Shown: positions 22,680 to 33,810, counted from the stretch's first letter. The stretch: DNA of 64,000 bases from Aphanomyces cochlioides (GCA_019828595.1 JAHQRK010000001.1:3038001-3102000), one strand, 5' to 3'. The notes: generated by a model from the sequence alone, not told the origin. Numbers and translations: made by a program.

Positions 22680-23424
22680 AGTTGTTTGTCCTCTCTTCTT
22701 GTGTTGCCACGTCATACACAAAAGACCCAATGGGTTTAACCCATTGGTAAATTCTTTGCCCCTATGCGATTGCCCCAAGCAAAGAAATCTTTCGACGTTT
22801 TTCCCCCGATAGGAAAGAATATCCCACGTGGAGTCGCGTGAATTTCCCAGTTGAACTTTGCCCCATTTTCTTTTGCTTCGATCCATCCACAGCCATTCAC
22901 CTTGTCTGACTTCTTGCGCTCATGACTGAAGCTACGGCTTCGTAAGTCGAGACAACATGGCGGCCATGACCTTTTCTCGTCTGAAATGAAGCCATGTTTT
23001 TACGTTGGCAGTGTACTACGTAGTAACTGTTTGGGTCTTTTCCAATATCTTACCGTGCTAAAAATACGCTCCAGTACATGCGTGTCTATTTCGGGGGCAA
23101 ACTCGCTCTGTGTAATTCCCAAGAAAAGTGCTTGACGCTTTTATCTCTCCCTGCGTTTTCCCATCTAGAAAGAACGTCAGGATTACACCAAGCTCAATGG
23201 ACAACGATCCATGACAGCGCAAACGAAGGTGCGCAAAGACGACGTCGTCAAGTCGGGCGAATCTTTCTTCTGTGTGGGTCTCTTCTTTTTCAACCACGTC
23301 TGTAACGCTGGAATTTGTATACTTTAATCAAGATATTAATATTCAGAGCTGACATTCGAACATATGTAACACCCTCAACGTTCCAGTTACTGTGAAATCG
23401 ACGGGTTGAACGTTCTTCGAGAGG
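22680..23424. other. Gap with an unresolved possible small gene
   Basis: A plausible short first exon, MTEATAS followed by a perfect GTAAGT donor, lies at 22921. A later open stretch after CATCTAG at 23169 reads ERQDYTKLNGQRSMTAQTKV then RKDDVVKSGESFF. The two do not join in phase directly, so a middle exon would be needed. There is no palindromic promoter motif. Listed as a lead only. Confidence 0.25.
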
Positions 23425-25581
23425 ATGCGAGGCCGAGGGCGTGGACGAGGAAGAGGGCGAGGCCGTGGAGGCGGAGGAAGGGGACATGACAGAGACAGGA
23501 GCCCGATGGGCGCTTCCGACACCACAGAGACAGAGTCGTCGGATGACTCGGATAGTGGCATGCCGGAAGTGACCCAACCCCCAACCGTGAGTCGCAGTGG
23601 ACGCCAAGTACGCGCCGTGCGTAATATTATTCAAGACGGCCACGACGAGAATGACCGAATGCTGCACTTGGCGATGTCGAGAAGCACAAAAGAAACCAAT
23701 TATACAGAGATGAAGCCCATGCCCCCAGCTCGTGTGTTTTATCCAACCGTGGAAGAATTTGCCAACCCCATGGCGTATATCAACCATGTTGCGAAAGAAG
23801 GCGTCCGCTATGGTGTCGTCAAGATTGTGCCTCCCAAGGGATGGAATCCCCCTCAGACGATTGATTTCGACGATGACAAGATTGTCTTTGAGACCAAGCT
23901 GCAAAAGGTGCATCGCCTGCAGGAAGGCAAGTCGTATAAAGATGGCCGTGATCACACGATTAAGTCGTACCGCACAGCTGCGGATGAGTTCAAGCAGAAT
24001 TGGTTTGCCAAGAGTGGTGTTGCGCCAGAGTCGTGGACTGCTCGCGATTTTGAGCGAGAATATTGGAAAATTGTTGAGACGTCGTGTGAACCCCTTGAGG
24101 TACACACCGTCGTTTACGGCCTGCAGTGTTTATCACCTTGCTTTAGGTTGAATATGCCAATGATCTTGATATTTGCCACATCGGCAGTGGTTTCCCTCGC
24201 ATTTCCCGTGCGCAGCGTGACGACCGAGAACAAGGTAGAGTTCTTCAGGCAATCAAGTCACCGAGTCCGGATCGTAGAACACGTGGACTTTAACAGCAAA
24301 GCGTACTATGAACACACGGCTTGGAATCTTAACAACATGCCGTCCGCCCAAGGATCTCTTCTTCGGCACATTGATGCCGATATCAATGGCGTGACTGTCC
24401 CGTGGTTGTATTTTGGCATGCTCTTTGCGAGCTTTTGCTGGCATGCCGAAGACAATTACATGTACAGCGTGAATTACATGCACAGCGGAGCGAGGAAACA
24501 TTGGTATGGCATACCCGCCTCCAGCTGCGACCACTTTGAACGAGTATGGAAATCAACTGTCCCTGAACGGTTCAAGAAGAAACCCGATTTGTACTTCCAC
24601 GTACGTCATGCTGCTGCTCGTGACTTGAAAAATTAACGTTTGTGTCTAGCTGGTGACAATGGTCTCGCCGACATTGCTTCGTCAAAACAACGTCGAAGTG
24701 TATTCGCTAGTCCAAGTAATTCAAGAGAGCGAAGTTCTTGGCTCATTTGTGCGTCGTAGGAACCTGGTGACATTGTCATAACATTTCCCCAAGGCTATCA
24801 TTGTGGCTTCAGCGAAGGAGTAAGTTTTTCTTCAAATTGGGTTTTTGCTGACATCTTACCCATTAGTTTAACTGCAATGAAGCAGTGAATTTTGTCCTGC
24901 CTGACTGGATTCCATTTGGGCATCGATGCAACGAGCGATATCGACTGTTCCGTCGGCTCTCCGTGTTTTCGCATGACCGCCTCATGTACGTCTTGTCAAT
25001 GAGACCGTTCGCTGGCGACTGGACTGTCCTTGGAACAAACCTGTACGTTTTTCTTCGCTTTCCAGTCTTAGCCCTCTCGCCGTAGACTTCTGGACGAAAT
25101 GAATAAATTGGTGAAAGAAGAAGTCGAGCTGCGAGAGCAACTGATCCGTAGTGGCATCCAAGAAGTGATAGCCATGTCAAAACGCGATATTAACTTGACG
25201 GATGATGAAATGGGCTACGATGACAAACGGCAATGTACGCTGTGTAAGCACAGTCTGTTCTTTTCAGGCGTTGCTTGCCGCTGCTCCAAGACCAAAGTCG
25301 CATGTCTCCGCCATGCCGCCGACATGTGCAGATGTCCTCCATCCGACAAGGTGTTTCTCCAGTGGTTCACCGTTCCTGAAATGGTGGCAGCGATTCAAAA
25401 CTTGGAACTGCGTGCTCTCAAGCTGACAAAACAAGAAGAGGAACCTGTCGTCGTGGCGACAAGTCCCGCGATCAAGCGATTGAAAGTAGAAAAGCTCGAG
25501 TCCGACGTCTCGTGTCGAACGACTCTGGAGCGACAGCAACAACCTCTGGCGAGCTATTCCTTGAGTCGCATTTTAGGTTGA
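23425..25581 (+). CDS. KDM5-like JmjC histone demethylase (JmjN, JmjC, C5HC2)
   Basis: Spliced gene opening with an RG-rich tail (MRGRGRGRGRGRGRGGGGRG). JmjN: ARVFYPTVEEFANPMAYINH. JmjC is assembled over several introns: WNLNNMPSAQGSLLRHIDAD, then PWLYFGMLFASFCWHAEDNY with the iron-binding His and Glu, and GYHCGFSEGFNCNEAVNF with the second His. Downstream is a C5HC2 zinc finger (CTLCKHSLFFSGVACRCS … CLRH … CRCP). The intron at 24235-24277 restores frame before HVDFNSKAYYEHTAWNL. KDM5 enzymes remove methyl groups from H3K4 using Fe(II) and 2-oxoglutarate. No ARID or PHD finger was seen, as in compact plant KDM5-type enzymes. Confidence 0.88.
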
Positions 25582-25632
25582 AACTAAGTAGAAGAATATG
25601 TATCATAGCTTGATATCCAGTCGTCTTGTCTA

Positions 25633-26091
25633 ATGGACGCGTTCAAGAATCCCAAGCACAATGAACTGCTGCTTATCAAAGAACTGAGTGCCGTGGGAAA
25701 GGTGGACAAGCTCTTGGCGACGACAAACTGCCCCCCCCCCTTGCCGTCCATTTTGACTGTTAAGTCGCCCCTTGGAAACCATCCAAAGGTTGTTTTCATG
25801 GCCATCGCAAGCACGCGCCGACGACACCTCCAGGTGACGAATTCGATGCAGACCACTGTAGCCTTTGTGGCGTTGGGTGGAAGAATCCCCTGGGGGGATA
25901 ACATTAGCCCTCTCCTCACGATTCCATCAGAGATGGAGCATCCCGTGCGAGTGTTACCAACTGCTGCTGCTTGCTCTGTCGCTGGATTGTCAAGAGTTCC
26001 CCTCGCATGGAACTTGGGCAGCATCTCATCTTGGTCCGATTCTTCCGCTTCTGGACGTTGGGAGCTCGTCGCAACGGCGACTACCGTTTGA
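25633..26091 (+). CDS. Hypothetical 152-residue ORF
   Basis: Uninterrupted frame MDAFKNPKHNELLLIKELSA … WELVATATTV between the KDM5-like gene and the Argonaute. The opposite strand also carries a long open frame here (to 26492), so coding strand and reality are uncertain. It may be Argonaute promoter or 5' leader. No domain seen. Confidence 0.25.
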   Translation: MDAFKNPKHNELLLIKELSAVGKVDKLLATTNCPPPLPSILTVKSPLGNHPKVVFMAIASTRRRHLQVTNSMQTTVAFVALGGRIPWGDNISPLLTIPSEMEHPVRVLPTAAACSVAGLSRVPLAWNLGSISSWSDSSASGRWELVATATTV

Positions 26092-26125
26092 TTGGATCGA
26101 TGCACACAATTGATTCTGCGCTGCC

Positions 26126-28900
26126 ATGAGCAGTGGACGCCCCCATCGGTCTCGAAGTCGATCCCCCTACCGACGAGATGATGCGTCGTCGAGATCCCCA
26201 AGAGAGCGCCAAGGACGACGTGATGGTGGAGCTGGTTATGGCCAAGATGATCGAGGTGGCCGCCGAGACGACAGAGGCTACGGTGGTGGCCGTGATGATC
26301 GAGGTGGTGGCCGTGGTCGCGGTGGTGGTCGTGATGGTGGTGGACGTGGAGGTGGTCGAGGTGGGAGTATGATTCCGTCGGGGCCGCCGCCAATTCCAGT
26401 GCAGTCGAAGTTGCTAGCACCTCAAGTGGACACGTTGTTTCCATGCCGTCCTGCCTTTGGAAGAGCGGGGACGACGCTCGTCGTGTGGACAAACCACTAC
26501 CAAGTCGACTTGGCTCCTGGACAAGGCGACGTCTACCATTATGTTGTCAATTTTTGCGCGCATGGAGCCACTCCGACACAAGAAGTCCATTCGAAAGATC
26601 TCTGCATCACAGTCCTCAATCTACTCATCGATGCGCTGAAGAACGACTTTCCAGGCTCAACGATCATCTCGGACGGACGGGGGAGCATTTACTCGCCGTC
26701 GCAGTTTGGGTTTGACAATCGCATGTACGTCGTGAATGAAGTGTTTCCCAATGGCCGGTCGAAAGACTGGGACGTCTACGTGAAAGCCGCGCAGCCTCTT
26801 GCGATCAGCATGACGGAACTCGAGCTCTTTTTCACTGGTTTTGTGAATCGAACGCCGTACGATGCGATCATGGCGCTGGACATTGCATTGCGAGCGACGG
26901 CGTCATCGCGCTTTGCAACGTTTGGCCGCAATTTCTACACGCCAGCCAACAAGACATACTTGGGGGAAGGCGCTGATCTCTGGTATGGCTATCACCAAGC
27001 GCTCCGGCCGACGCAGACCAAGTTCACACTCAACATTGACATGGCCGCGACGGCGTTTGTTGAAGAGGCTATGCTCCCCGAGTACTTGATGCGCGCGTTA
27101 GGCAGCACCGCGCTGGACTGGAGCAATCCCGACTTCTACCGTCGCGCGGCGAGACGTGTGAAGAACTTGAAGATCATTGTGACGCACCGACGAAACAACA
27201 AGCAGTGGCCCATTCGGGAGCTCACACAGACATCGGCAGCCAACACGACATTCCGAGACCACACAAACGACACGGACACGACGGTCGAAGCGTACTTTGC
27301 CGCCAAGTACAAGCCGTTGGTGCATCCAGAGTGGCCGTGCGTCAATGTCGCCAAGAAGGGAAAGCCGGACCAGTTTTTGCCGATTGAAGTGTGCAAGACG
27401 GCACCACGTCAACGCTGCACTGGCCATGAAACACCAGCGCAGGTGGCCAACATTATCAAGGCGACGTGCACAGTCCCAGAAGACCGACGGCGGCGCATCC
27501 AGGAGCAGTTGCAGTCGGCGCACTTTGACACGGACAATTGTCTGCAGGCGTTTGGCTTGACGGTGAACGACCAAATGCTCGCTGTCCAAGCGCGACATCT
27601 CCCCGCGCCGGAGATTGTCTATTCCAACCAAGTGCTCGAGCGTCCCCAAGACGGCACGTGGAACTTGCGCGGCAAAGGATTGCACACTGGCAAAGACTTG
27701 ACGAGCTTTGCCGTCCTCAACTTGGGAAGTCCGCGGGACGAAGGCGACATTTTGACCTTTTTCCAGGCACTTGTCCAACAACTGCGCGATCTTCGCATGG
27801 GAGGCCCGCGACTGCAGCCGCCGATCTTGACGCGGAATCGCAACCAGTCGATTGAAGTGCTCTTTGGCGACGCGATTGACGCGGCGAAGCAAGTGTACGG
27901 CACGCCGCCCCGCATTGTATTTTGCGTCAATGGCGGAGGGGATCCAGTGGCGTATGGCGATTTGAAGCGCGCGAGCGACGTTGTCTTTGGCATTCCATCG
28001 CAGTGCATGCTCTTCAAGCATGTTCGACCCAAAAAAGCGCAGTACATTGCCAACCTGATGCTCAAAGTCAACATGAAACTCGGTGGCATGAACTCGATCT
28101 GCAGGGGCGAGCTGCCCAAGACGGACCGGCCAATGGTCATCTTGGGCTGTGAAGTGGCGCATCCGGTGGACAAGAACAAGCCGTCGATTGCAACGTGCGT
28201 CGCGACGATGGACCGCCATGCCATCCAGCACGCCGTGAGTATTCGTCAGCAGGATCATGTTCAGCACATTGAAGAGCTGGGGCCGATGGTGAACCAACTT
28301 TTGCGGCAATTTTATCAAACGACGCGCTGCAAACCTGAGCGCATGTTGATTTACCGCGATGGGATTTCAGAAGGAGAGTTTCTTGACGTCTCGCGCGCTG
28401 AAGTGGCGGCGATTCGCGACGCCTGCGAGCAACTGGAGGCTGGCTACAAGCCGTCGATCACGTACGTTGTGGTTCAGAAGCGCCATCATACGCGCTTCTT
28501 CCCGACACAGCGCAACGAATGCGACCGAAGCGGCAATTGCAGAGCGGGCACGGTGGTCGACACGGGCATTTGCCATCCGATCGAGTACGACTTCTTTCTC
28601 ATGAGCCACTCGGGGATCCAAGGCACGAGTCGTCCAGGCCATTACCACGTTCTCGTCGACGAAATCAACTTCGAGCCCGACGATCTCCAAAGGCTCACGT
28701 ATCATTTGTGCTACACGTTTGCCCGATGCACGCGAGCCGTCGGTGTCGTGCCGACCATTTATTATGCGCACTTGGCGGCGGACCGATCCAAGCTGTTTAT
28801 TGTCGGCGGAAGCGATGGCGGCTCGTCGACGGATGGAACAGGTCGAGGCCGATTGATGGACGTGCATCAGAGGGTAGCGAATGTCATGTACTACATCTAG
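26126..28900 (+). CDS. AGO: Argonaute (AGO subfamily) with altered catalytic residues
   Basis: 924 codons, no intron. Residues 1-85 form an SR/RGG-rich tail (SRSRSPYRR, then GGRGRGGGRDGGGRGGGRGG). The N, L1, PAZ, L2, MID and PIWI regions follow. The MID region has FFQALVQQLRDLRMGG and FCVNGGGDPVAYGDLKRASD. PIWI motifs are ILGCEVAHP, IYRDGISEGEF, YVVVQKRHHTRFF, HSGIQGTSRPGHYHVLVDE and IYYAHLAADRSK. Compared with DEDH Argonautes, the first Asp is Glu (E676); the glutamate-finger position aligns with Gln713; Asp745 and His882 are kept. The protein should bind small RNAs for silencing. Slicing is doubtful; binding and recruitment would still be possible. Confidence 0.93.
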   Translation: MSSGRPHRSRSRSPYRRDDASSRSPRERQGRRDGGAGYGQDDRGGRRDDRGYGGGRDDRGGGRGRGGGRDGGGRGGGRGGSMIPSGPPPIPVQSKLLAPQVDTLFPCRPAFGRAGTTLVVWTNHYQVDLAPGQGDVYHYVVNFCAHGATPTQEVHSKDLCITVLNLLIDALKNDFPGSTIISDGRGSIYSPSQFGFDNRMYVVNEVFPNGRSKDWDVYVKAAQPLAISMTELELFFTGFVNRTPYDAIMALDIALRATASSRFATFGRNFYTPANKTYLGEGADLWYGYHQALRPTQTKFTLNIDMAATAFVEEAMLPEYLMRALGSTALDWSNPDFYRRAARRVKNLKIIVTHRRNNKQWPIRELTQTSAANTTFRDHTNDTDTTVEAYFAAKYKPLVHPEWPCVNVAKKGKPDQFLPIEVCKTAPRQRCTGHETPAQVANIIKATCTVPEDRRRRIQEQLQSAHFDTDNCLQAFGLTVNDQMLAVQARHLPAPEIVYSNQVLERPQDGTWNLRGKGLHTGKDLTSFAVLNLGSPRDEGDILTFFQALVQQLRDLRMGGPRLQPPILTRNRNQSIEVLFGDAIDAAKQVYGTPPRIVFCVNGGGDPVAYGDLKRASDVVFGIPSQCMLFKHVRPKKAQYIANLMLKVNMKLGGMNSICRGELPKTDRPMVILGCEVAHPVDKNKPSIATCVATMDRHAIQHAVSIRQQDHVQHIEELGPMVNQLLRQFYQTTRCKPERMLIYRDGISEGEFLDVSRAEVAAIRDACEQLEAGYKPSITYVVVQKRHHTRFFPTQRNECDRSGNCRAGTVVDTGICHPIEYDFFLMSHSGIQGTSRPGHYHVLVDEINFEPDDLQRLTYHLCYTFARCTRAVGVVPTIYYAHLAADRSKLFIVGGSDGGSSTDGTGRGRLMDVHQRVANVMYYI

Positions 28901-29232
28901 ACTGGATAAAGCTGGAAGAAATCGAGTTGTGATGGCTGGCGCCGAAAGACTATCTTGAGCCGTCTGCGGGGCTGCTTTTGGCCCAACCGATGCTCCTTGT
29001 TATGCGTGGCTAATCTGTCGCCTTGGATCATGCCAGGCGAGCACACGGTTTCCTTCACGAATGTATTACAAGTTAAATACCGCTACAATATAAAAATCTT
29101 GTGGCCTCGTTGCGTCGTAGCTCGGTCGTCTCATGGCTTGGTTGGTTGCTGAAGGAGGAAGAACCTACTGGTTGGGTCGTTGTCTGCACGTCCTTTACAC
29201 TTGGTTTGACTGGTGCGGGGGCCTTGGAATGG
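28901..29232. other. Argonaute 3' flank
   Basis: Short intergenic stretch between the Argonaute stop and the inverted repeat. No gene seen. It could be 3' UTR, in which case the downstream repeat might lie within the Argonaute transcript. Confidence 0.4.
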
Positions 29233-29419
29233 GAGCAGGAACGGACAACCATCTCAAGTGCCATCGCGTCTCCTTCGATGATCCCCTTCCAGCTTGCAGA
29301 AGGACGCTATCGGCCAAACTCCACCGATACCGGACTCTGGAGAAGTCGCCCTTCTGAAGCTGGAAGGGGATCATCGGAGGAGACGCGATGGCACTTGAGA
29401 TGGTCGTCCGTTCCTGCTC
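29233..29419. repeat. Near-perfect inverted repeat (63-bp arms, 61-bp spacer)
   Basis: Left arm 29233-29295 begins GAGCAGGAACGGAC and ends CTTCCAGCTT. Right arm 29357-29419 is its reverse complement with two differences in 63 positions, one of which would be a G:U pair in RNA. The pairing extends imperfectly into the spacer (GCAGAAGGACG against CAGAAGGGCG), so the fold-back could reach about 73 bp. Both strands translate the same peptide across it (EQERTTISSAIASP), which confirms the symmetry. No terminal duplication flanking it was recognised. It could be a MITE-like element or a locus making a long hairpin RNA. Confidence 0.85.
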
Positions 29420-29717
29420 GGGTTGAGCCACTCGCATTTGGTGGAGCAGCTCGCATGGATGGAGTCTCGTCGATGGCATTCTCTGGCTTGTTGCGCATCG
29501 GCATACAGGATCGCACGTCGCCAACATCACACTCAACTTCAATTGAAAAAACTGGTCCGGATAATTCTCCATTTTTCGGATAATTTCAAAGTTGACGACT
29601 TGACCATGACGATACAATCCATCTTGGCGCGGATCAAGCCTGTCTATTGGTGTATGATGGACAATGTAGGGCCAAAAGCACTCAATTCTGCATATAGTGG
29701 CGGGTACTACAGGCCTG

Positions 29718-31801
29718 ATGTCATTAGCAGTGAGTAGCGAGAGTGAAAATGCATCAGAAGTGGCGATCATGACTGCAGCATTTCTCCAAGCGCATGAAGT
29801 GGAGGAGAAACAAGACAAGGTAGAACGCCTAATTGACGTCTAGAGTCTTATATGTTCTACAGATAGAAGAAGAAGGTGTTCGACTGATGAAGACACTGCC
29901 AAGCTTCCCACATTTACTCGTCGTCTCACCGCGAGACGATCCTCATCAAGTGACATCCAGGTAATATTCATTAACTTAATGAAGGAAACTCGTTTGTACT
30001 AGATTGCTCGAAGGCGGAACTCGGCTTCGTTTCGGTATAAGTGGATCGTACTCCTGTGTTGTCTTAACTTTGATTAGACGATATCATACAACCTACGCTG
30101 GACATACCTGAACTTCCATCTCCGCGGCATCTCTGGGTTGCCTTCTTACGCATCCTCCGCTCAATTCAATACAACTTTGAGTCAGGATTCAGCAACTCTG
30201 CATATTCTTCTCGGTATTGCCTTTGACCTGATCGAATGACACCAATCGCATATTAGAGTCCTCGCCCATCATCGCAATATTGTCACGCAAGCTTTACAAA
30301 ACATCCAAGCATTTGACGAAGCAGGAACAATATCGATGTGCATTGCAATCGAGCGCAGTTTGCTCGATGAATGGGACGGTGAGGAGCAGACTCGCATGCA
30401 TATGTGGTTTCAAGCTCTCTGTTCCAACCACCTCGGTGCGTCTCGAGTTGTTCATGACTAGCTCATCCATTTTGTTAGCTCACGTCGCATGGACAACCAC
30501 CCCCATGGACCTCATCCGACGTTTCGTCATTGGATCTTCTGACTCTGACGTGTGTCTCCTCGTACGCCCTCGCAGTGGAATGTAAGTGTCTCTTCTATCG
30601 CCATGGAATTCCATGACTCATAGATACGACGGACGAAGCGCAAGTGATAAGCTGGCAGTCTTGATGGTTTTGCCACTTAAGACTCCCTTCTCGGTAATGA
30701 TATTCTTGTAGGAGAAGATTGGCTTTTCTCTCTCAGACGCAGAGCAAACCCTCGTCCTCGACACAGGTACAAAATTTCCTCTCCTGCGCTGTTGACGAAG
30801 TCCAGTGGGCAATTGGTGGGCAGATCTCGAGGCATTGTGCTCAAAGCTCCAGGTTGCTAAAGCTGAAGCGGGGGGCAACGACGGTGTTAATGTAGTCGAA
30901 CAAGTTTGTGCTGCGTTCCAAGAGGATGTTGAAACAGATCTTCGATCGTATCTCCACCTTGACAGTGACCTATTTGCAGCTTCAAGAGCTGAGCAAGATG
31001 ATGCGCTGGATAAGTGGGCGGCTTTGCAGCGTCTTTGTGGCCTTGGCTCTGACCTTGAACTCCTTGCAGGCCCTCAAGCGCTTGTTCGTCGCGACAAACC
31101 CAACGCCTCGTTGCCTGGTAGGTCGACACTAAAGGGGATTTACAATCGATGAATAGTCCCCACACTACTGAGCGTGTTTTCGCGAAGTGGCGTTGACGGC
31201 GATCGCAGGTTTTGGGAGATGCTGGCTGGTGGATGGATGTACTTGGAAACCTCAGTAGGTTCTCGTCGACATCTCGTTCATTGACGCTGGTTTAGACTGA
31301 CGTCGCCATCGGTGTTGTTCCATGCGCCCCAGTTGAAATATGTCGAGATTGTCATGTCGTCCTTCGACCAGTCGTCGAAAAAGCCTTCCGACGAATTTGG
31401 GTAGAACGACTTCGCTCTCCTGAGTCATTATATGTTGCGCTTAGATGGACGATGCCAATTGGAAAACAATGCACGAGCTGCAAAATGTCGTTGACGAGGA
31501 AGAGGTAGCTCCAAGGGCCAAACCAATCTTCTCAAAGTTGATAGTTGCAAGATCAGCTCGTGGAATATGAAGCAGACATTGATGCAGCAACGAGTGCGCT
31601 GCAAGCAAAGCGAGCAGAGTTACAACTCGCATGGAGCGCCTTCACAGATGCTGAGCAAGCACAACATAGAGCCAATGTAAGTTGACACTTTGCCGATTGT
31701 CCTCATTCTATTTCGTTTAGCTCCACCTAGATGAACTCAAGATACAACTGCAGCGTGAACACGTCGAGCGCCTGCGGCTCGTGTACCAAAAGCGAAGATA
31801 A
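29718..31801 (+). CDS. Unrecognised multi-exon protein
   Basis: Starts at ATG 29718 (MSLAVSSESENASEVAIMTA). At least ten introns of about 43-60 nt, most phase-checked, lead to TAA at 31801. Exons read IEEEGVRLMKTLPSFPHLLV; PRHLWVAFLRILRSIQYNFE; ALQNIQAFDEAGTISMCIAI; TPMDLIRRFVIGSSDSDVCL; NWWADLEALCSKLQ; and a C-terminal coiled coil ending LHLDELKIQLQREHVERLRL. A CRDCHVVLRP segment has one CxxC. Near 30667-30711 a 45-nt intron is the best way past an in-frame stop. No domain family was recognised; a vesicle or adaptor-type scaffold is one guess from the coiled coil. An imperfect TCCGGATA half-site lies at 29556. Confidence 0.6.
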
Positions 31802-31852
31802 TACACAAAATCCATGATTAACTTGTGTCCTACTACAATATGCAATAGCCAT

Positions 31853-33659
31853 TTATCGACGTCCTACGCTCAAATCTGTCAAAATTGCTAGAGCAGTCCT
31901 CGTACCTCCTTGTGGGTCCATCATGCCTCGGGGGACGCCCATGCCGACGTTTCCTCCGCCACCACCGAGAGGACCTCCAAGGCCACCCATAGGTGCTCCA
32001 CGATGACCAAGCGAACGCATTCCACCGGAAGGCGCTTGACCAGGAAGAGGCATTCCAGGCATTCCGCTGGGACCTCCCATCATTCCTTGGGAAGGAGCAT
32101 TGGGGTTGTAAGGTCCGTTTATTGACCCCGAACCGCCTTGTTGGGAGGGCGGCATGCTATGTGGGAGGGACATAGAGCCCATGGGTCCACCAGGGTTGCC
32201 AGGTGGTGGTTGCTGGGCATTAGAGGGGGGTGCGGACTGGGGTGCGCTGGGAGGTGGGGCGCTCTTGGCCGTAAAAGATGGCATTGGGGACGTTGTCGGG
32301 GGTTCGGAAGGCCCAGGCGCTGAGTTTGCCCCAGGCATGCCGGTCGTAGGTTGGTTAGCTTCGCGAGCACGGAGCAAGTCGAGACGTTCACGGATAAACT
32401 GGGCGTCAGCACCAAGCTCAGCAGCCTTTTGGTAAGCGTCTTGAGCGTCGTTCGTTTGGTTGCAGGCGTCGTAAAGGGTACCAACGTTGTACCAGACTTC
32501 GCAAATGTTGGGGTTGATGTTGATAGCGCGCGAGTAGGCGTCGAGGGCATCCAAATGTTGATTCAATTGGTAGAAGAGAACACCCAAAGAGCACCAGACG
32601 TTGGGATTCGATGGGTCAGAGTTGACGGCATGCTTGTAGGCATCGTATGCTTCTTCGTATTCGCGGACAGCCATGTAGCAACGGCCAAGGAGGTACCAGC
32701 CTTTTCCATCCTGCATATCTACGAGAAAAAGAATAATAAGACAAGGAATACTAGGAAGAAGTACCGATGGCGACGGCCTTCTTCAAGTACTTGATGGCTT
32801 CCACATGTTGGTTATGCTTGAGGCAGAGCCATCCCAATTGTTGAAGAGGCTTGGCATTGTTTGGGTTCAAGTCCACAACCTTCAAGTACGAGTTCTGGGC
32901 CAAGGCGATTTCCGACTTCATTTCGTAAACGTGGCCAATTTGAGTCCAAACGTCGCTCAACATGTCGTTCGTTTGAGCGATGGACAAGACCGACTTCAAT
33001 CGTTCGATCGCAAGGTCGAGATCACCACGTTGCTTGGCAATAATACCCAAGCGAATGCGGGCTTCAAGTCCCATATTGAACGGGGGATCGAAGTTGAGAA
33101 CAGCCTAAACATTGTCAGGCCATGGCATGAAAGCTGCTAAGTATACCTGGAACGATTCTTCAGCATGGTCGAGTGATCCCGAACGTTCGTAAAGCTGACC
33201 GATGCCAAACCACAACGTGGGTTCGCGTTGCGATTGAGGGTTGTTGTACATGGCGTATTGATAAGCCGTGTGAGCATTCGAGAGATCATTGAGCATCATA
33301 TAGCAGTATCCCATATGGCCCCATGCATCTGTATTGTTTTGTTGTTCGCCGCCCAGACTGACGAGACTGCGAAAGCATTCCGCCGCTTTGCTGTAGCTTT
33401 CGGCCTTTTCGTAGCAGCATCCAATACCATACAACGCCGCGGGGTTCAAGCGGTTGTGTGATAGCACTTTCTCGTACGACATGAGCATGTTTTCATCGTC
33501 TCCCATCATTTCCGAAATGCGCGCAAGACTCAACCACGCTTCTTCGTTGCATTGTGAAAGCTGGCGACTCAACTACATGCACAAAAAGCACTCAAGCATG
33601 AGCGGAAAAGTGTCATCTAGCGTCGTTCTTACCGAGCTTTCTTCCATCTTCACAGACAT
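31853..33659 (-). CDS. SSN6: TPR corepressor of the SSN6/CYC8 type
   Basis: Starts MSVKMEESS at 33659 and splices to LSRQLSQCNEEAWLSLARIS. About ten tandem TPRs follow, with the canonical A/G/Y spacing and notable units LNPAALYGIGCCYEKAESYS, WFGIGQLYERSGSLDHAEES, GWYLLGRCYMAVREYEEAYD and CEVWYNVGTLYDACNQTNDA. The order and wording of these repeats match the CYC8/SSN6 family. The C-terminal part is Pro/Gly/Met-rich and disordered (GGPMGSMSLPHSMPPSQQGG). In fungi the protein pairs with TUP1 to repress transcription; the same nuclear role is inferred here. Divergent from TBCCD1 across a palindrome-bearing promoter. Confidence 0.88.
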
Positions 33660-33749
33660 CTCGTTCTCTCTCTCGTCGGCGTAAGAGCGACGGGCAGCGT
33701 ATTTGTGACTGGCAGGGAATTTAAACTTTGAATTTGTATTGGATCAGGT

Positions 33750-33769
33750 TATCCGGGTTTATCCGGATA
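33750..33769. promoter_or_regulatory. TATCCGGATA palindrome with an imperfect neighbour
   Basis: TATCCGGATA at 33760-33769, preceded by TATCCGGGT at 33750. It lies 101 bp from the SSN6 ATG and 42 bp from the TBCCD1 ATG, in the shared divergent promoter. Confidence 0.5.
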
Positions 33770-33810
33770 AACAATAGACACTGTGCCAAAATAAATCCTT
33801 TCCCTTCGTG

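Noticed and set aside
24266..24271. TCCGGA inside the demethylase gene
   Set aside because: It is GTCCGGAT, not the palindrome, and lies in an intron of a coding gene; treated as chance.
26260..26370. GGT/CGT-type tandem repeat that could be a CRISPR-like or satellite array
   Set aside because: It simply encodes the RGG tail of the Argonaute; units are irregular and in frame.
25584..26492. A 302-codon minus-strand frame overlapping the Argonaute start
   Set aside because: Its His-rich part is the complement of the Argonaute RGG repeats, and it lacks a recognisable domain.
30694..30711. An apparent 18-nt intron (GTAATG…TGTAG) in the unrecognised gene at 29718
   Set aside because: A donor at 30667 gives a 45-nt intron, the normal size here, and preserves frame, so an ultra-short intron is not needed.
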